Origin: CAYNHF01 sp964397045
Lineage (GTDB): Bacteria; Actinomycetota; Acidimicrobiia; Spongiisociales; UBA5794
Assembly: GCA_964397045.1 (NCBI GenBank)
Contig: CAYNHF010000047.1
Location: 62,001 to 126,000, forward strand
Length of the DNA stretch: 64,000 nucleotides
Reading direction: 5' to 3'
Position 1 is the stretch's first letter. Each line of letters begins with the position of its first letter. Below, piece after piece: positions 26,142-34,955 of the stretch. The translations under genes and the position numbers were made by a program. The notes below the pieces were generated by a model, which was not told where the DNA came from, ran no database searches, and was given only the letters and a program-made list of their open reading frames with translations.

Positions 26142-27050
26142 ATGTCGTCTGTGGACGTTTCCAACGCCGACCGGGTCGTGTTTCCCGAGGCCGGCTACAC
26201 GAAGGGTGACGTGGTTGCCCACTACGACCGGGTGGGCGACGCAATGCTGCCCTTCGTGGCCGACCGACCGCTGACCTTGCAGCGCTTCCCCAAGGGCCTG
26301 ACGGGCAAGGGGTTCATGCAGAAGAACACTCCGGCCCACTACCCGGAGCAGATCGTGAGGTTCGCCGTCGCCAAGCGCGGAGGGGGGAACACCAACTACC
26401 CGGTCGTCAATGACGCAGCGTTGCTCCAGTACCTCGCCAACCAAGGAACCGTCACGATCCACATGGGGACGAGCACTGCAACCAGGCCGGAGCAGCCAGA
26501 CTTCCTGATCATCGACCTCGATCCGGCAGAGAGCGATGTGGGAGGTGCTCGAGCCCTCACTCGTGACGCGGGTGATGTGCTCGCCACCTTCGGCGTCGCC
26601 TCGATGCCACTGGCTACGGGTTCGAAGGGTTACCACGTGTGGGTACCGCTGACGCCCGGTCAGCGGTGGGACGACATTGAACGCGCCGGGCGGGCCGTGG
26701 CAGGCATCCTGGCAACCCGTGACCCGGAACGGGCAACTACGGAGTTTCTCAACCGGAAACGCCACGGCCGGGTCTTCGTTGACTGGCTGCGGAACGCGCC
26801 GGGTGCGACGGTCGTAGCTCCGTACTCCCTGCGGCCGCGGCCAGGCGCGCCGGTGGCGGTTCCCCTCTCATGGCAAGAACTGGCCAAGACTCCTCCGGAT
26901 CGCTGGACACTGGCCACGATCGCGGATCGGCTGGCAGCTCCTGTCGCACTCCCTCGAGAACAGCAGGTTCCAGTTCACGACATCTGTGAAGAGGCCGCGA
27001 GGCTCGGTGTTGACCTGGATGCCAGGTTCGATCGGTTCGGCCGCCCTTGA
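26142..27050 (+). CDS. LigD-type polymerase/primase domain protein (stand-alone)
   Basis: A 302-aa protein of the LigD polymerase (archaeo-eukaryotic primase) family, used in end-joining repair. Key segments: an N-terminal DRVVFPEAGYTKGDVVAHY, LTLQRFPKG, FMQKN, the catalytic metal-binding pair in IIDLDPAE, TGSKGYHVWVP, and the third acidic residue in RVFVDWLRN. It lacks the ligase and nuclease domains of full LigD. Neither ku nor a ligD ligase is adjacent. ATG 26142 is chosen; GTG 26127 is in frame. Convergent with the flippase-like gene. Confidence 0.92.
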   Translation: MSSVDVSNADRVVFPEAGYTKGDVVAHYDRVGDAMLPFVADRPLTLQRFPKGLTGKGFMQKNTPAHYPEQIVRFAVAKRGGGNTNYPVVNDAALLQYLANQGTVTIHMGTSTATRPEQPDFLIIDLDPAESDVGGARALTRDAGDVLATFGVASMPLATGSKGYHVWVPLTPGQRWDDIERAGRAVAGILATRDPERATTEFLNRKRHGRVFVDWLRNAPGATVVAPYSLRPRPGAPVAVPLSWQELAKTPPDRWTLATIADRLAAPVALPREQQVPVHDICEEAARLGVDLDARFDRFGRP

Positions 27051-27068
27051 GGAGCAACGCTCTTCAGA

Positions 27069-29510
27069 TCACAGCGCACCATCGCGCTGCAGCCGTTGGA
27101 ACGCGGCCCACCCCGGAATGATCGGCAGCCAGAAGGTCGTGATGCGATACAGAAACACCGCAGGCACGGCGACCGCCGAACTCAGCCCAAAGGCGGTCAG
27201 GCCCGCGATCAACACGGCCTCGGCTGCCCCGATCCCCCCCGGCGTCGGTGCAACCTGCGCCACCGCGGATCCGGCGAGGTACACGGTGGCCACCGTGACG
27301 AAGCCGACGCCACCTCCGAACGCCTGCAAGCTGTACCAGAGCGCGAACATGTAGGCAGTCGTCGTCACGAACGATCCACCGAATACCAACAAGAGCTTCA
27401 TCGGGTCCCGCCCCACCCCCGCGATACCGCTGCTTGCCTTGCGGATAATGGGCCACACCCCCCGCAAGAACACTCCTCTTCCCCGCGGGGTCAACATGAT
27501 CAGGCCTGCCAGAGTCAGAATGACCACCAGCCCCACGAGCACCGCTTGGCCTGAGGGCAGGCTGACCGGCAGCCCGGCCTCGGAGCGGGTCGCCGCTACG
27601 AAGATCACGAACAACGACGCATGCACGATGACCCCGGCCACGTTGCTGATCCCAACCCCGGCAACCGCTACCGGCGTTTCGACACCGCTCTTCTGCAGAT
27701 ACCGTACGTTGGCTGCCATACCGCCCACTTTGGCCGGCGTAATCCGGTTCAGGAATGAGGAAGCCACCTGGGCGTAGAGCGTGGGCAGGAAAGGCAGCCG
27801 CCCCGGTATCGAGCCCATGAGTGCCCATGCCGCCCCGACGTACGTGACGACGGACATCACAACTATCACAGGGAACCAGGCCCAGTTGGCGCCAGCGATG
27901 TCCGCCAAATCCAGCTCGGCAAGCTGTGGGATCAGGAAGTAGAACGCCGCCCCAATGGCCACCACGGTGAGCAGGGTCCGTGGGCGGACTCGTTCGATGG
28001 ACTCGAATTGGATGTCCTCGAGGCCGGTGGCCTGCTTGACCGCTTCCTGGACGTCGGAATCGATCGTGCCCGATGTCTGCATCAACTCGCGCACCGAGGT
28101 ACCGACCGCCATCGGCTGCAAGCGCGGGGCACTCCCGCGGACGGCCTCGCCACCGAGCACTTCGACGGCAATCGCAACGGACCGCTCTGCGCCGACCCGC
28201 GCCGCCAGTGCGAGCAACAGCTCGGCAACGTCTGTGTTGAGATGAACATCTGAGGCGGCGAGCTCGGCAAAGCCGAAGTCGATGAGCCATACGTCACCCC
28301 GACCATCGAGGATCAGGTTGGACGGACTGACGTTGCGGTGGGCCGTCCGACGCACACGCAGCGCAGCCACCTGCTCCCAGATGCGTCGCAGCACGTCGTC
28401 TGTCAGCTCGGAATCGGGAACTGTGTCGAGCCTTCGTCCGACGACGGACTCAAACGCCAGCACCATCGAATTGGACCCAACGTCGACAACGGCCACCAGC
28501 CGCGGGGTGCGGACGCCATCGGAGCGGGCTTTCAGTGAGATCCCTGCCTCGTGCTCCACCGAGCGTCGTACCGACCCGAAGGGTCGCTCGTTGGCACCTC
28601 GCAGCCGTACGTTGCGATACGAACGGTACATGGCGTCTGCAGCCCTTTCCTCCGGCCCAATCACCTTGATGAAAAGCCCGTCACCGTCTCTCGTTGTCGC
28701 CATGTAGGGCGTCGAGCCCTTCGACGAGACGTCCGCCCACTCGAGCCTGACAAGCTCGACCCCTGCCTGGTGCAACGCCACCACCACATCTATCCCGCGG
28801 GGGCGGCGGTCGGGAGCTGCAAACAGCAGCAGGGTGGCGGCTCCGATGGCGTAGCCGAAAGCTACCGCGGCCAATCCACCCGCCGGAACGGTCGGTGCGC
28901 CGATGGTGCGGGCGGCCAGGAAGACCGCAATAGTGATCCAGCCCGCAACCCGCCACCGACCGTTGACCCAGGGCACCATCACGCTGAACCCCGCTGCGAA
29001 GGCTGCGATGTAGGCGAGCGATGGGAACTCGGAAATGGTGACGCAGCCGGCCAACTCGCCATTCGAGCCTCCGGACGGGCACAGCCAATCAGGAAGGGCG
29101 GTCAGGACTGCCGAGTCGCCGAAGGCAGGTTGAAACAGGTCGAAGGCAGACACGGTCAGCGCGGTGACTCCCGCCGCGAACAGAACCAACCCAACCCGCC
29201 GATACCTCCGCTGCCGCAACACGTAGGCCACAACAAGCAACGGCAGCAGAAGCGCGGCGAGGCGGACTGCCAGCACCGCAGAGACAATCATCGGGTTGGC
29301 GAAGACATCGGCCGTCTGGACGAGACCGACGGCGAAACCCACCGCCACATCGTCGAAGGTGGTGGCGAGTAACCAGCCATCCAGGAGCACAACCAGGGCT
29401 ACCAGCAATCGAAACAAGTCGCTGGGAAGCCGTTCATGTTTCGCACGCTCGGGATCAACGATCTCGATATCGCTCATGAATGGCAGCGGTTGATCAGACG
29501 AGGAGGTCAC
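27069..29510 (-). CDS. membrane fusion protein: kinase-like domain plus MprF/YbhN-type flippase
   Basis: An 813-aa protein in three parts. Residues about 30-240 hold some seven membrane helices. Residues about 243-430 resemble a kinase fold: Lys strand FIKVIG, HRNVSPSNLIL in the catalytic-loop position and DFGFAEL as the DFG motif. The catalytic Asp of HRD/HGD is Asn here. Residues about 508-813 are the lysylphosphatidylglycerol synthase/flippase-like transmembrane domain (PF03706 type), with NRITPAKVGGMAANVRYL and GGIGAAEA. Related large actinobacterial proteins exist; the substrate is probably a lipid but unknown. GTG 29510 and ATG 29477 are both possible starts. Confidence 0.85.
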   Translation of the reverse strand: MTSSSDQPLPFMSDIEIVDPERAKHERLPSDLFRLLVALVVLLDGWLLATTFDDVAVGFAVGLVQTADVFANPMIVSAVLAVRLAALLLPLLVVAYVLRQRRYRRVGLVLFAAGVTALTVSAFDLFQPAFGDSAVLTALPDWLCPSGGSNGELAGCVTISEFPSLAYIAAFAAGFSVMVPWVNGRWRVAGWITIAVFLAARTIGAPTVPAGGLAAVAFGYAIGAATLLLFAAPDRRPRGIDVVVALHQAGVELVRLEWADVSSKGSTPYMATTRDGDGLFIKVIGPEERAADAMYRSYRNVRLRGANERPFGSVRRSVEHEAGISLKARSDGVRTPRLVAVVDVGSNSMVLAFESVVGRRLDTVPDSELTDDVLRRIWEQVAALRVRRTAHRNVSPSNLILDGRGDVWLIDFGFAELAASDVHLNTDVAELLLALAARVGAERSVAIAVEVLGGEAVRGSAPRLQPMAVGTSVRELMQTSGTIDSDVQEAVKQATGLEDIQFESIERVRPRTLLTVVAIGAAFYFLIPQLAELDLADIAGANWAWFPVIVVMSVVTYVGAAWALMGSIPGRLPFLPTLYAQVASSFLNRITPAKVGGMAANVRYLQKSGVETPVAVAGVGISNVAGVIVHASLFVIFVAATRSEAGLPVSLPSGQAVLVGLVVILTLAGLIMLTPRGRGVFLRGVWPIIRKASSGIAGVGRDPMKLLLVFGGSFVTTTAYMFALWYSLQAFGGGVGFVTVATVYLAGSAVAQVAPTPGGIGAAEAVLIAGLTAFGLSSAVAVPAVFLYRITTFWLPIIPGWAAFQRLQRDGAL

Positions 29511-29570
29511 AGCCGGTCAATCTACCGCCGCGGCTCGCCACCTCCGCTGCACCGCCGATCGGGCAATGCG

Positions 29571-30182
29571 TCAGCGGAAGAGGATCACGAACGCAAATGC
29601 AAGGATCACCAGGTTGCCGACGACGACCGCCGCGGTCTGGGCGCCGCGGCTGAGCCGATCGCCGGCAAACCCCCCGAGCGCCGCCAGCAGCGTCTGCCAG
29701 GTCAACGACGCCAGAAAAGCGCCAAGCGCGAAGAGGATCCCCTCCGACGCAGACATCTCGTCCGCCACACCGAGTCCGATGATGACCGCGGCGAAGTAGA
29801 CGACGGTCGTCGGGTTGATGATCGTGAGCCCGAGGAACCTGGCGTACGTCCCCGCCAGTTCTCTCCGATCCGGCATCGTCGTCTCGATCGACTCTTGTTT
29901 TCTCCCGACACGACGGAGTCCGAGCACGGCGATCACGATGAGCACTGCAGCACTGATGATGCGAAGCGGCTGGTCGATGGTCTGCACCAGCCCGGCGAGG
30001 GCAGCGCCACCGACTACCGCCAGGCCTGCATAGAGCAGGTCGGCGGTGGCCGCTCCTGCCCCGGCGAAGAACGCGCAGCGAAACCCGCACCGGATGCCGA
30101 CTTCGACGATGAGCACGGCGATGGCGCCGACGGGGACGGCGATCCCGAATCCGGCGACGGTGCCTGCCAAGAACGCTTCCAT
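29571..30182 (-). CDS. LysE-family exporter
   Basis: A 203-aa integral membrane protein with six predicted helices, LysE/RhtB superfamily (amino acid or small-molecule efflux). Typical features are the N-terminal helix AGTVAGFGIAVPVGAIAV, FFAGAGAATADLLYAG, and the mid-protein GLTIINPTTVVYF (the conserved NP motif). Located 60 nt upstream of the flippase-like gene on the same strand, so co-transcription is possible. A CGGTGA-N6-TCACCG dyad lies 28 nt upstream of the start. The substrate is not predictable. Confidence 0.9.
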   Translation of the reverse strand: MEAFLAGTVAGFGIAVPVGAIAVLIVEVGIRCGFRCAFFAGAGAATADLLYAGLAVVGGAALAGLVQTIDQPLRIISAAVLIVIAVLGLRRVGRKQESIETTMPDRRELAGTYARFLGLTIINPTTVVYFAAVIIGLGVADEMSASEGILFALGAFLASLTWQTLLAALGGFAGDRLSRGAQTAAVVVGNLVILAFAFVILFR

Positions 30183-30384
30183 GGATCCATCAATCTAGGA
30201 GACGTTCGACCGGTGAGGAGATTCACCGAGCGGTCAGCAGCGCCCGGCTTCGCAGGATCTCCTGGGCGGCTGCGGACGTGGAGACCTTCAGGCCATCGAC
30301 TACTCCCCGACGTGATTGCACGGCCGGACCTACCTCCCATGTCGAAGATCCACCGGATTCTCCCTGGGCGGGTCGCGGACCAGA

Positions 30385-30390
30385 TAGGGT
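30385..30390 (+). promoter_or_regulatory. candidate -10 element for the CYTH-Ppx gene
   Basis: TAGGGT lies 33 nt before the CYTH-Ppx start codon and fits the TANNNT pattern of actinobacterial -10 elements. No convincing -35 was seen. Weak. Confidence 0.2.
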
Positions 30391-30422
30391 CTCTCGGACG
30401 ACAAGGCTTAGAGGAAGAGGCA

Positions 30423-31928
30423 ATGGCAACAATCATCCCCCGGTGGGAGTGGCGGACCTTCGGTGTCGATGCTGCCACGGCGCAAGCCGCGTTCGCCGGA
30501 TTGGTGCCGATCGCGACCCACGAAAGCGATGAGCTATACCTGCTGACATCCCACGGACCGAATGTGAAGATTCGAGACAACCTCCTCGACATCAAGGTGC
30601 TGCAGGAAATCGACGCCGCGGGGTTGGAACAGTGGATTCCGGTGATGAAGGCCGGCTTCCCCATGACCGGCACCGACGCAGCCAGGGTATTCGAGGCCCT
30701 GGATCTCGCTCCACCTCCGCACGGTGCGGAGAGCGATTCCGTCCCACTATTCCTGCAGGCGGTGCGCGCAACCGGTGCCGACATTCGTGTCGTCGAGGTT
30801 CACAAGCACCGGGTCCGGTACATCGTCGACGGCTGCATGGCCGAGTACAGCGAGGTAGTTGTCGACGGGAGCCGTACTCGCACAATCGCGGTCGAATCGG
30901 AGGACGCGGCGGCGGTGGTGGAGGCGGTCGACAGCCTCGGTTTCGAGGGGTACATCAACCTCAACTACCCGCGAGGCCTCATCATGGCGCTGGACGACGC
31001 ACCTGCGCGATACGCCGTCATCGACGTGGGCACCAACTCGGTCAAGTTTCATGTCGCGGAGCGAACCCGGGAAGGACGCTGGCAGATGGTGGTGGATCGC
31101 GCTGAGGTGACCCGACTTGGCGAGGATCTCGGAACCCGCGGCACCATCATCCCGGCGGCACTCGACCGGACGGCGGATGCGATTGCAGAAATGGTGGCCG
31201 AAGCGAACCGGCTCAACTCCCTGGCCGTCGCCGCGGTCGGGACCGCGGGACTACGGATAGCCGGGAACAGCACCGAAGTCGTCGAGGCCATCCGCTCGCG
31301 AACGGGCCTCGCGATCGAGGTGATATCGGGCGAAGAGGAAGGCCGCCTTGCCTACGTCGCGGCGCGAGCCGGCCTGGGTCTGGGTCCGGGGTCCCTGGTG
31401 GTGTTCGACTCTGGGGGTGGGAGTTCTCAGTTCACGTTCGGCGAGGGGACCCACATTGCCGACCAGTTCAGCGTCAACGTCGGAGCGGTGAAGTACACCG
31501 AACGCCTCGGGCTGGCGGATGCTGTGTCCGAAACGACCCTGGCGGAAGCGGTGCAGGCCATCTCAGCCGATCTGCTCTCGATAGCGGGTCGCGGCAGCCC
31601 GGACGCGCTCGTCGGGATGGGTGGCACGCTCACCAACATCGCAGCCGTGCACCACGAGCTCACGACCTACGACGCAGACGTTGTGCAGGGAACGGTCCTC
31701 GACCGCAGCGAGCTCGATCGTCAGATCGAGCTGTACCGGACCCTGGATGCCGACGGCCGTCGTTCGATCGTCGGTCTTCAGCCGAAGCGCGCAGACGTCA
31801 TCCTGGCCGGTGCGCTCATCGTGCGCACCGTCATGGACAAGCTCCATCAGGAGGCCCTGACCGTGAGCGACCGCGGCCTGCGCCACGGCTTGATCGTCGA
31901 GCGATTCGGTATGCCCGGTTCGGCTTGA
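30423..31928 (+). CDS. CYTH-like domain fused to Ppx/GppA exopolyphosphatase
   Basis: A 501-aa fusion. ATG 30423 has a purine-rich GAGGAAGAGG upstream. Residues about 1-190 look like a CYTH/triphosphate-tunnel domain (RWEWRTFG, VKIRDNLLDIKVLQE, INLNYPRGL), although the classical ExExK start is altered. Residues 197-501 are a Ppx/GppA phosphatase of the actin-like ATPase fold: AVIDVGTNSVKFHV, VGTAGLRIAGNS, ISGEEEGRLAY, FDSGGGSSQF and VGMGGTLTNIAA. Ppx removes phosphate from polyphosphate or pppGpp; CYTH domains bind tripolyphosphate-like ligands, so the fusion suggests polyphosphate handling. In mycobacteria ppx follows the DUF501 gene; here it is elsewhere. Confidence 0.88.
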   Translation: MATIIPRWEWRTFGVDAATAQAAFAGLVPIATHESDELYLLTSHGPNVKIRDNLLDIKVLQEIDAAGLEQWIPVMKAGFPMTGTDAARVFEALDLAPPPHGAESDSVPLFLQAVRATGADIRVVEVHKHRVRYIVDGCMAEYSEVVVDGSRTRTIAVESEDAAAVVEAVDSLGFEGYINLNYPRGLIMALDDAPARYAVIDVGTNSVKFHVAERTREGRWQMVVDRAEVTRLGEDLGTRGTIIPAALDRTADAIAEMVAEANRLNSLAVAAVGTAGLRIAGNSTEVVEAIRSRTGLAIEVISGEEEGRLAYVAARAGLGLGPGSLVVFDSGGGSSQFTFGEGTHIADQFSVNVGAVKYTERLGLADAVSETTLAEAVQAISADLLSIAGRGSPDALVGMGGTLTNIAAVHHELTTYDADVVQGTVLDRSELDRQIELYRTLDADGRRSIVGLQPKRADVILAGALIVRTVMDKLHQEALTVSDRGLRHGLIVERFGMPGSA

Positions 31929-32155
31929 CGCTGAGGCGTCTATCCGGTCCCGGCTTCGGCAACAAAGAACCAGAAGGCTCCGAACCACGAGCTCGGGACT
32001 GCCGATGATTCCGGCCGACGAGGGATCTTCAGAACCACACCATTGAACCAACGTCGTTGCAGCGGCGAAACGCTTCGGAAACCGCGCCGGGCGCAAGCTG
32101 CGAGATGCCCTTCTCACCGCGCATTCGGCCTGTTCACCGAGTAGGTTCGCTCCAG

Positions 32156-34954
32156 ATGGCAACACTTCACTTCCTCCTCTCTGACATCGAGGGCTCGACC
32201 CGGCTCTGGGAAACCCACCCGGAGGCGATGAAGGCCGCGCTCGCCGCGCATGACGAGCAGATCCGCAAAGCCGTTGAGGGAAATGACGGTGTCGTGTTCA
32301 AACACACCGGAGACGGAGTCCTGGCGGTCTTCGGGGCCGCCGCAGATGCACTTACCGCCGCGTCGGCCGCACAGCAGACGTTCGCAGACACCAAGCACCC
32401 GGATATCGGCCAGTTGAAGGTGCGGATGGCCGTGCACTCGGGTTCAGCGGAGGAACGTGATGGCGACTACTTCGGGCCTCCTCTCAACCGGGCATCGCGG
32501 CTGATGTCTGCTGCCCACGGTGGCCAGGTCCTGGCCAGCCTGGTGACCGAGCGCCTGGCGGCGTCGAACTTGCCCTCCGAACTCTCGCTTCGTCCCTTGG
32601 GCGAACACCGTCTCAAGGACCTGGCCCAGCCAGAACTGGTGTTCCAGCTCAACGTCGAAGGACTCCCTACCGAGTTTCCTCCCCTCCGGACCCCCGACCT
32701 GGTACCCAACAACCTCCCGGTGCTCGGTACCTCGTTCGTGGGACGCGACCGGGAAGTCGCCGAAGTGGAGAAGCTGGTCCGTGGAGCCAGGCTCGTGACG
32801 ATTACGGGGGTGGGCGGTGCGGGCAAGACTCGCCTTTCCCTTCAGGTCGCCGCCGGCTTTGGAGAAGAGTTCCACGACGGGGTGTGGTTCGTGGAGCTCG
32901 CGGCCGTCACCGACCCGAATATGGTCCCCGCCCAGACCGCCGAGGCACTTGGCGTTCAAGAACACCCGGGCGAGCCGATCTTCGACACACTCCTCGCGTA
33001 TCTCGCTGCCAGGTCGGTGCTGCTGGTGCTCGACAATTGCGAACACGTCATCACCGCCGCGGCGGATCTCGTCGAGGCGATTCTGCGTGGTTCACCAGAC
33101 AGCAGCATTCTCGCCACGAGTCGCGAACTCCTCGGACTTGGTGGTGAAGTGGCCTACGGGATGCGGTCGATGACGATGCCTCGCGACCTCACCGACATCG
33201 ACCCAGCAAAGTTGGCGCGGTATGACGCGGTACAACTCTTTCTCGAAAGAGCGGCGGCAGCCAAACCGGACTTCTTCATCACCGCCGACAACGCTCCTTC
33301 CGTAGCGGAGATCTGCCAGCGGCTCGACGGGATGCCGTTGGGAATCGAACTCGCGGCAGCGCGACTCCGCAGCTTCACACCGCAACAGATTGCCGACTAC
33401 CTCGACCAGCGCTTCCGAATCCTCACCGGTGGTGCCCGCACCGCACTGCCCCGCCAGCAGACCCTTGCGGCCGCAATCGACTGGTCGTACCGGCTGCTGG
33501 ACGATCGGGAGCGGCTCCTGCTCGAACGTCTGGCAGTGTTCCAGGGCGGCTTCGACCTCGAAGGAGCGCAACGAGTGTGCGCCGGTGAGGGTCTCGACGA
33601 GTTCGACGTCTTCGAGCTGGTTCCGGTGCTGGTCGACAAATCGCTGGTCAACGCAGACGTCGGCGGTGACGCTGCCCGCTACCGGCTGCTCGAGACTATT
33701 CGCCAGTTCGCCAGGGAACGACTCGACGAAGCTCGAGCGACCGACACCGTCCGCCGTCGCCACGCCGAGTACTTCCTGACTCTTGCTGAGGAAGCTGAGT
33801 CGAACGTACGAGGCGAACGAGAGCGAGAGTGGTGGGACCGGCTCGATACCGAACTCGACAATCTCAGGCTCGCGTTGGAGTGGTCGCTCGAGGCGGGTGA
33901 GCCGGAACTTGGGATGCAGCTCGCTGGTGCGTTCTGGAGGTTCTGGTGGTTCACGTATCGCTTCAGCGAAGGCGTGCAGTGGTTGCGCCGAATGTACGGC
34001 ATTAGCGAGGAGGTACAACCGCACATCAGGGCCAGGCTCATGGTTGGCCTCGGCACGCTCTCCGGCTTCATCAACGACGGAAGGACGGCGGCCGACATGC
34101 TCGGCCAGGCGATCGACATCTATCGACAGTTGGATCGCCGGGGCATCGATCCCGCACTCGTCAGGTACTCCTACAGCGCGGCATTGATCAACTACTCGGC
34201 GACCTACAGTGAACCGCGGCGAGATTTCGACGAGTCAGAAGCCCTGAACCGAGAGGCACTCGAGGTATCCCGCCGGATGGGTGATGACGTTGGTGTCGCC
34301 GTCGCGCTCGGCAACCTCGCAGAAGGGGCTGCGAGAAGGGGCGACCTCGCCGAGGCGAGAGAAGGGTTTGCGGCAGGCATCGCGGCCTCCCGAGCGCTCA
34401 ACTCGGCACATCGGACGGTGGAAGCGATCATTCAGTACGCCGTATTCGAAGCGAGTATCGATGAGCACCTCCGCGCCATCGAGGTGTTAGACGAAGCAAT
34501 GGAAGTGGCCTCGAGCGGCAATCTGCCCATGTGGGAGGGGCTCTGCGGAGCGCTGCGTGCGGAAGCGAGTCAGCACATCGGCGACCCGGCCGCCCGCGCT
34601 CAGTTCATCTCCCATGCCTCGGCTCTCTACGCGGATCCCGAGTACACCTCTGTGTATTGGCCGCAGCTCGCCGTGGCACTCGCACGTGCGGACATCGAGT
34701 TTCAACAAGGCGAATTCGAACACGCCGCCATCTTGCTCGGCGTCGTCGAACGCCTCGAGGACGAGTCGGCTCAGCTCGACGTCGTCTTCGAACCGCGTCG
34801 GATTCAGATCCGCGACGCGTTGATTTCGACACTGGGTGAACGGGCCTGGGACACAGCATGCGCGAGCGGTCGAGACCTCGCGGAAGCCGAAACCGCCCAC
34901 CTTGTATCCGGACCGTGGGCAGAACGGGCCGAGCGAACCCAACCCAAGGGCTAG
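32156..34954 (+). CDS. class III adenylate/guanylate cyclase-STAND ATPase-TPR protein
   Basis: A 932-aa signalling protein. Residues 1-165 form a class III nucleotide cyclase with both metal Asp (LLSDIEGSTRLW, HTGDGVLAVF), a Lys in VVFKHTGDG consistent with ATP use, and the Asn-Arg of the transition-state site (LNRASRL). Residues about 200-500 are a STAND/NB-ARC-type ATPase: VGRDRE, P-loop GVGGAGKT, Walker B VLLVLDNCEH, ATSRE. Residues about 580-900 are helical repeats of TPR type. Actinobacterial relatives often end in a LuxR helix-turn-helix; none is seen here. ATG 32156 begins the cyclase exactly. Confidence 0.93.
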   Translation: MATLHFLLSDIEGSTRLWETHPEAMKAALAAHDEQIRKAVEGNDGVVFKHTGDGVLAVFGAAADALTAASAAQQTFADTKHPDIGQLKVRMAVHSGSAEERDGDYFGPPLNRASRLMSAAHGGQVLASLVTERLAASNLPSELSLRPLGEHRLKDLAQPELVFQLNVEGLPTEFPPLRTPDLVPNNLPVLGTSFVGRDREVAEVEKLVRGARLVTITGVGGAGKTRLSLQVAAGFGEEFHDGVWFVELAAVTDPNMVPAQTAEALGVQEHPGEPIFDTLLAYLAARSVLLVLDNCEHVITAAADLVEAILRGSPDSSILATSRELLGLGGEVAYGMRSMTMPRDLTDIDPAKLARYDAVQLFLERAAAAKPDFFITADNAPSVAEICQRLDGMPLGIELAAARLRSFTPQQIADYLDQRFRILTGGARTALPRQQTLAAAIDWSYRLLDDRERLLLERLAVFQGGFDLEGAQRVCAGEGLDEFDVFELVPVLVDKSLVNADVGGDAARYRLLETIRQFARERLDEARATDTVRRRHAEYFLTLAEEAESNVRGEREREWWDRLDTELDNLRLALEWSLEAGEPELGMQLAGAFWRFWWFTYRFSEGVQWLRRMYGISEEVQPHIRARLMVGLGTLSGFINDGRTAADMLGQAIDIYRQLDRRGIDPALVRYSYSAALINYSATYSEPRRDFDESEALNREALEVSRRMGDDVGVAVALGNLAEGAARRGDLAEAREGFAAGIAASRALNSAHRTVEAIIQYAVFEASIDEHLRAIEVLDEAMEVASSGNLPMWEGLCGALRAEASQHIGDPAARAQFISHASALYADPEYTSVYWPQLAVALARADIEFQQGEFEHAAILLGVVERLEDESAQLDVVFEPRRIQIRDALISTLGERAWDTACASGRDLAEAETAHLVSGPWAERAERTQPKG

Positions 34955-34955
34955 C

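Noticed and set aside
29436..30422. A 5' extension of the CYTH-Ppx frame
   Set aside because: The extra residues are highly charged and unstructured, and overlap the LysE and flippase genes; the ribosome-binding site supports ATG 30423.
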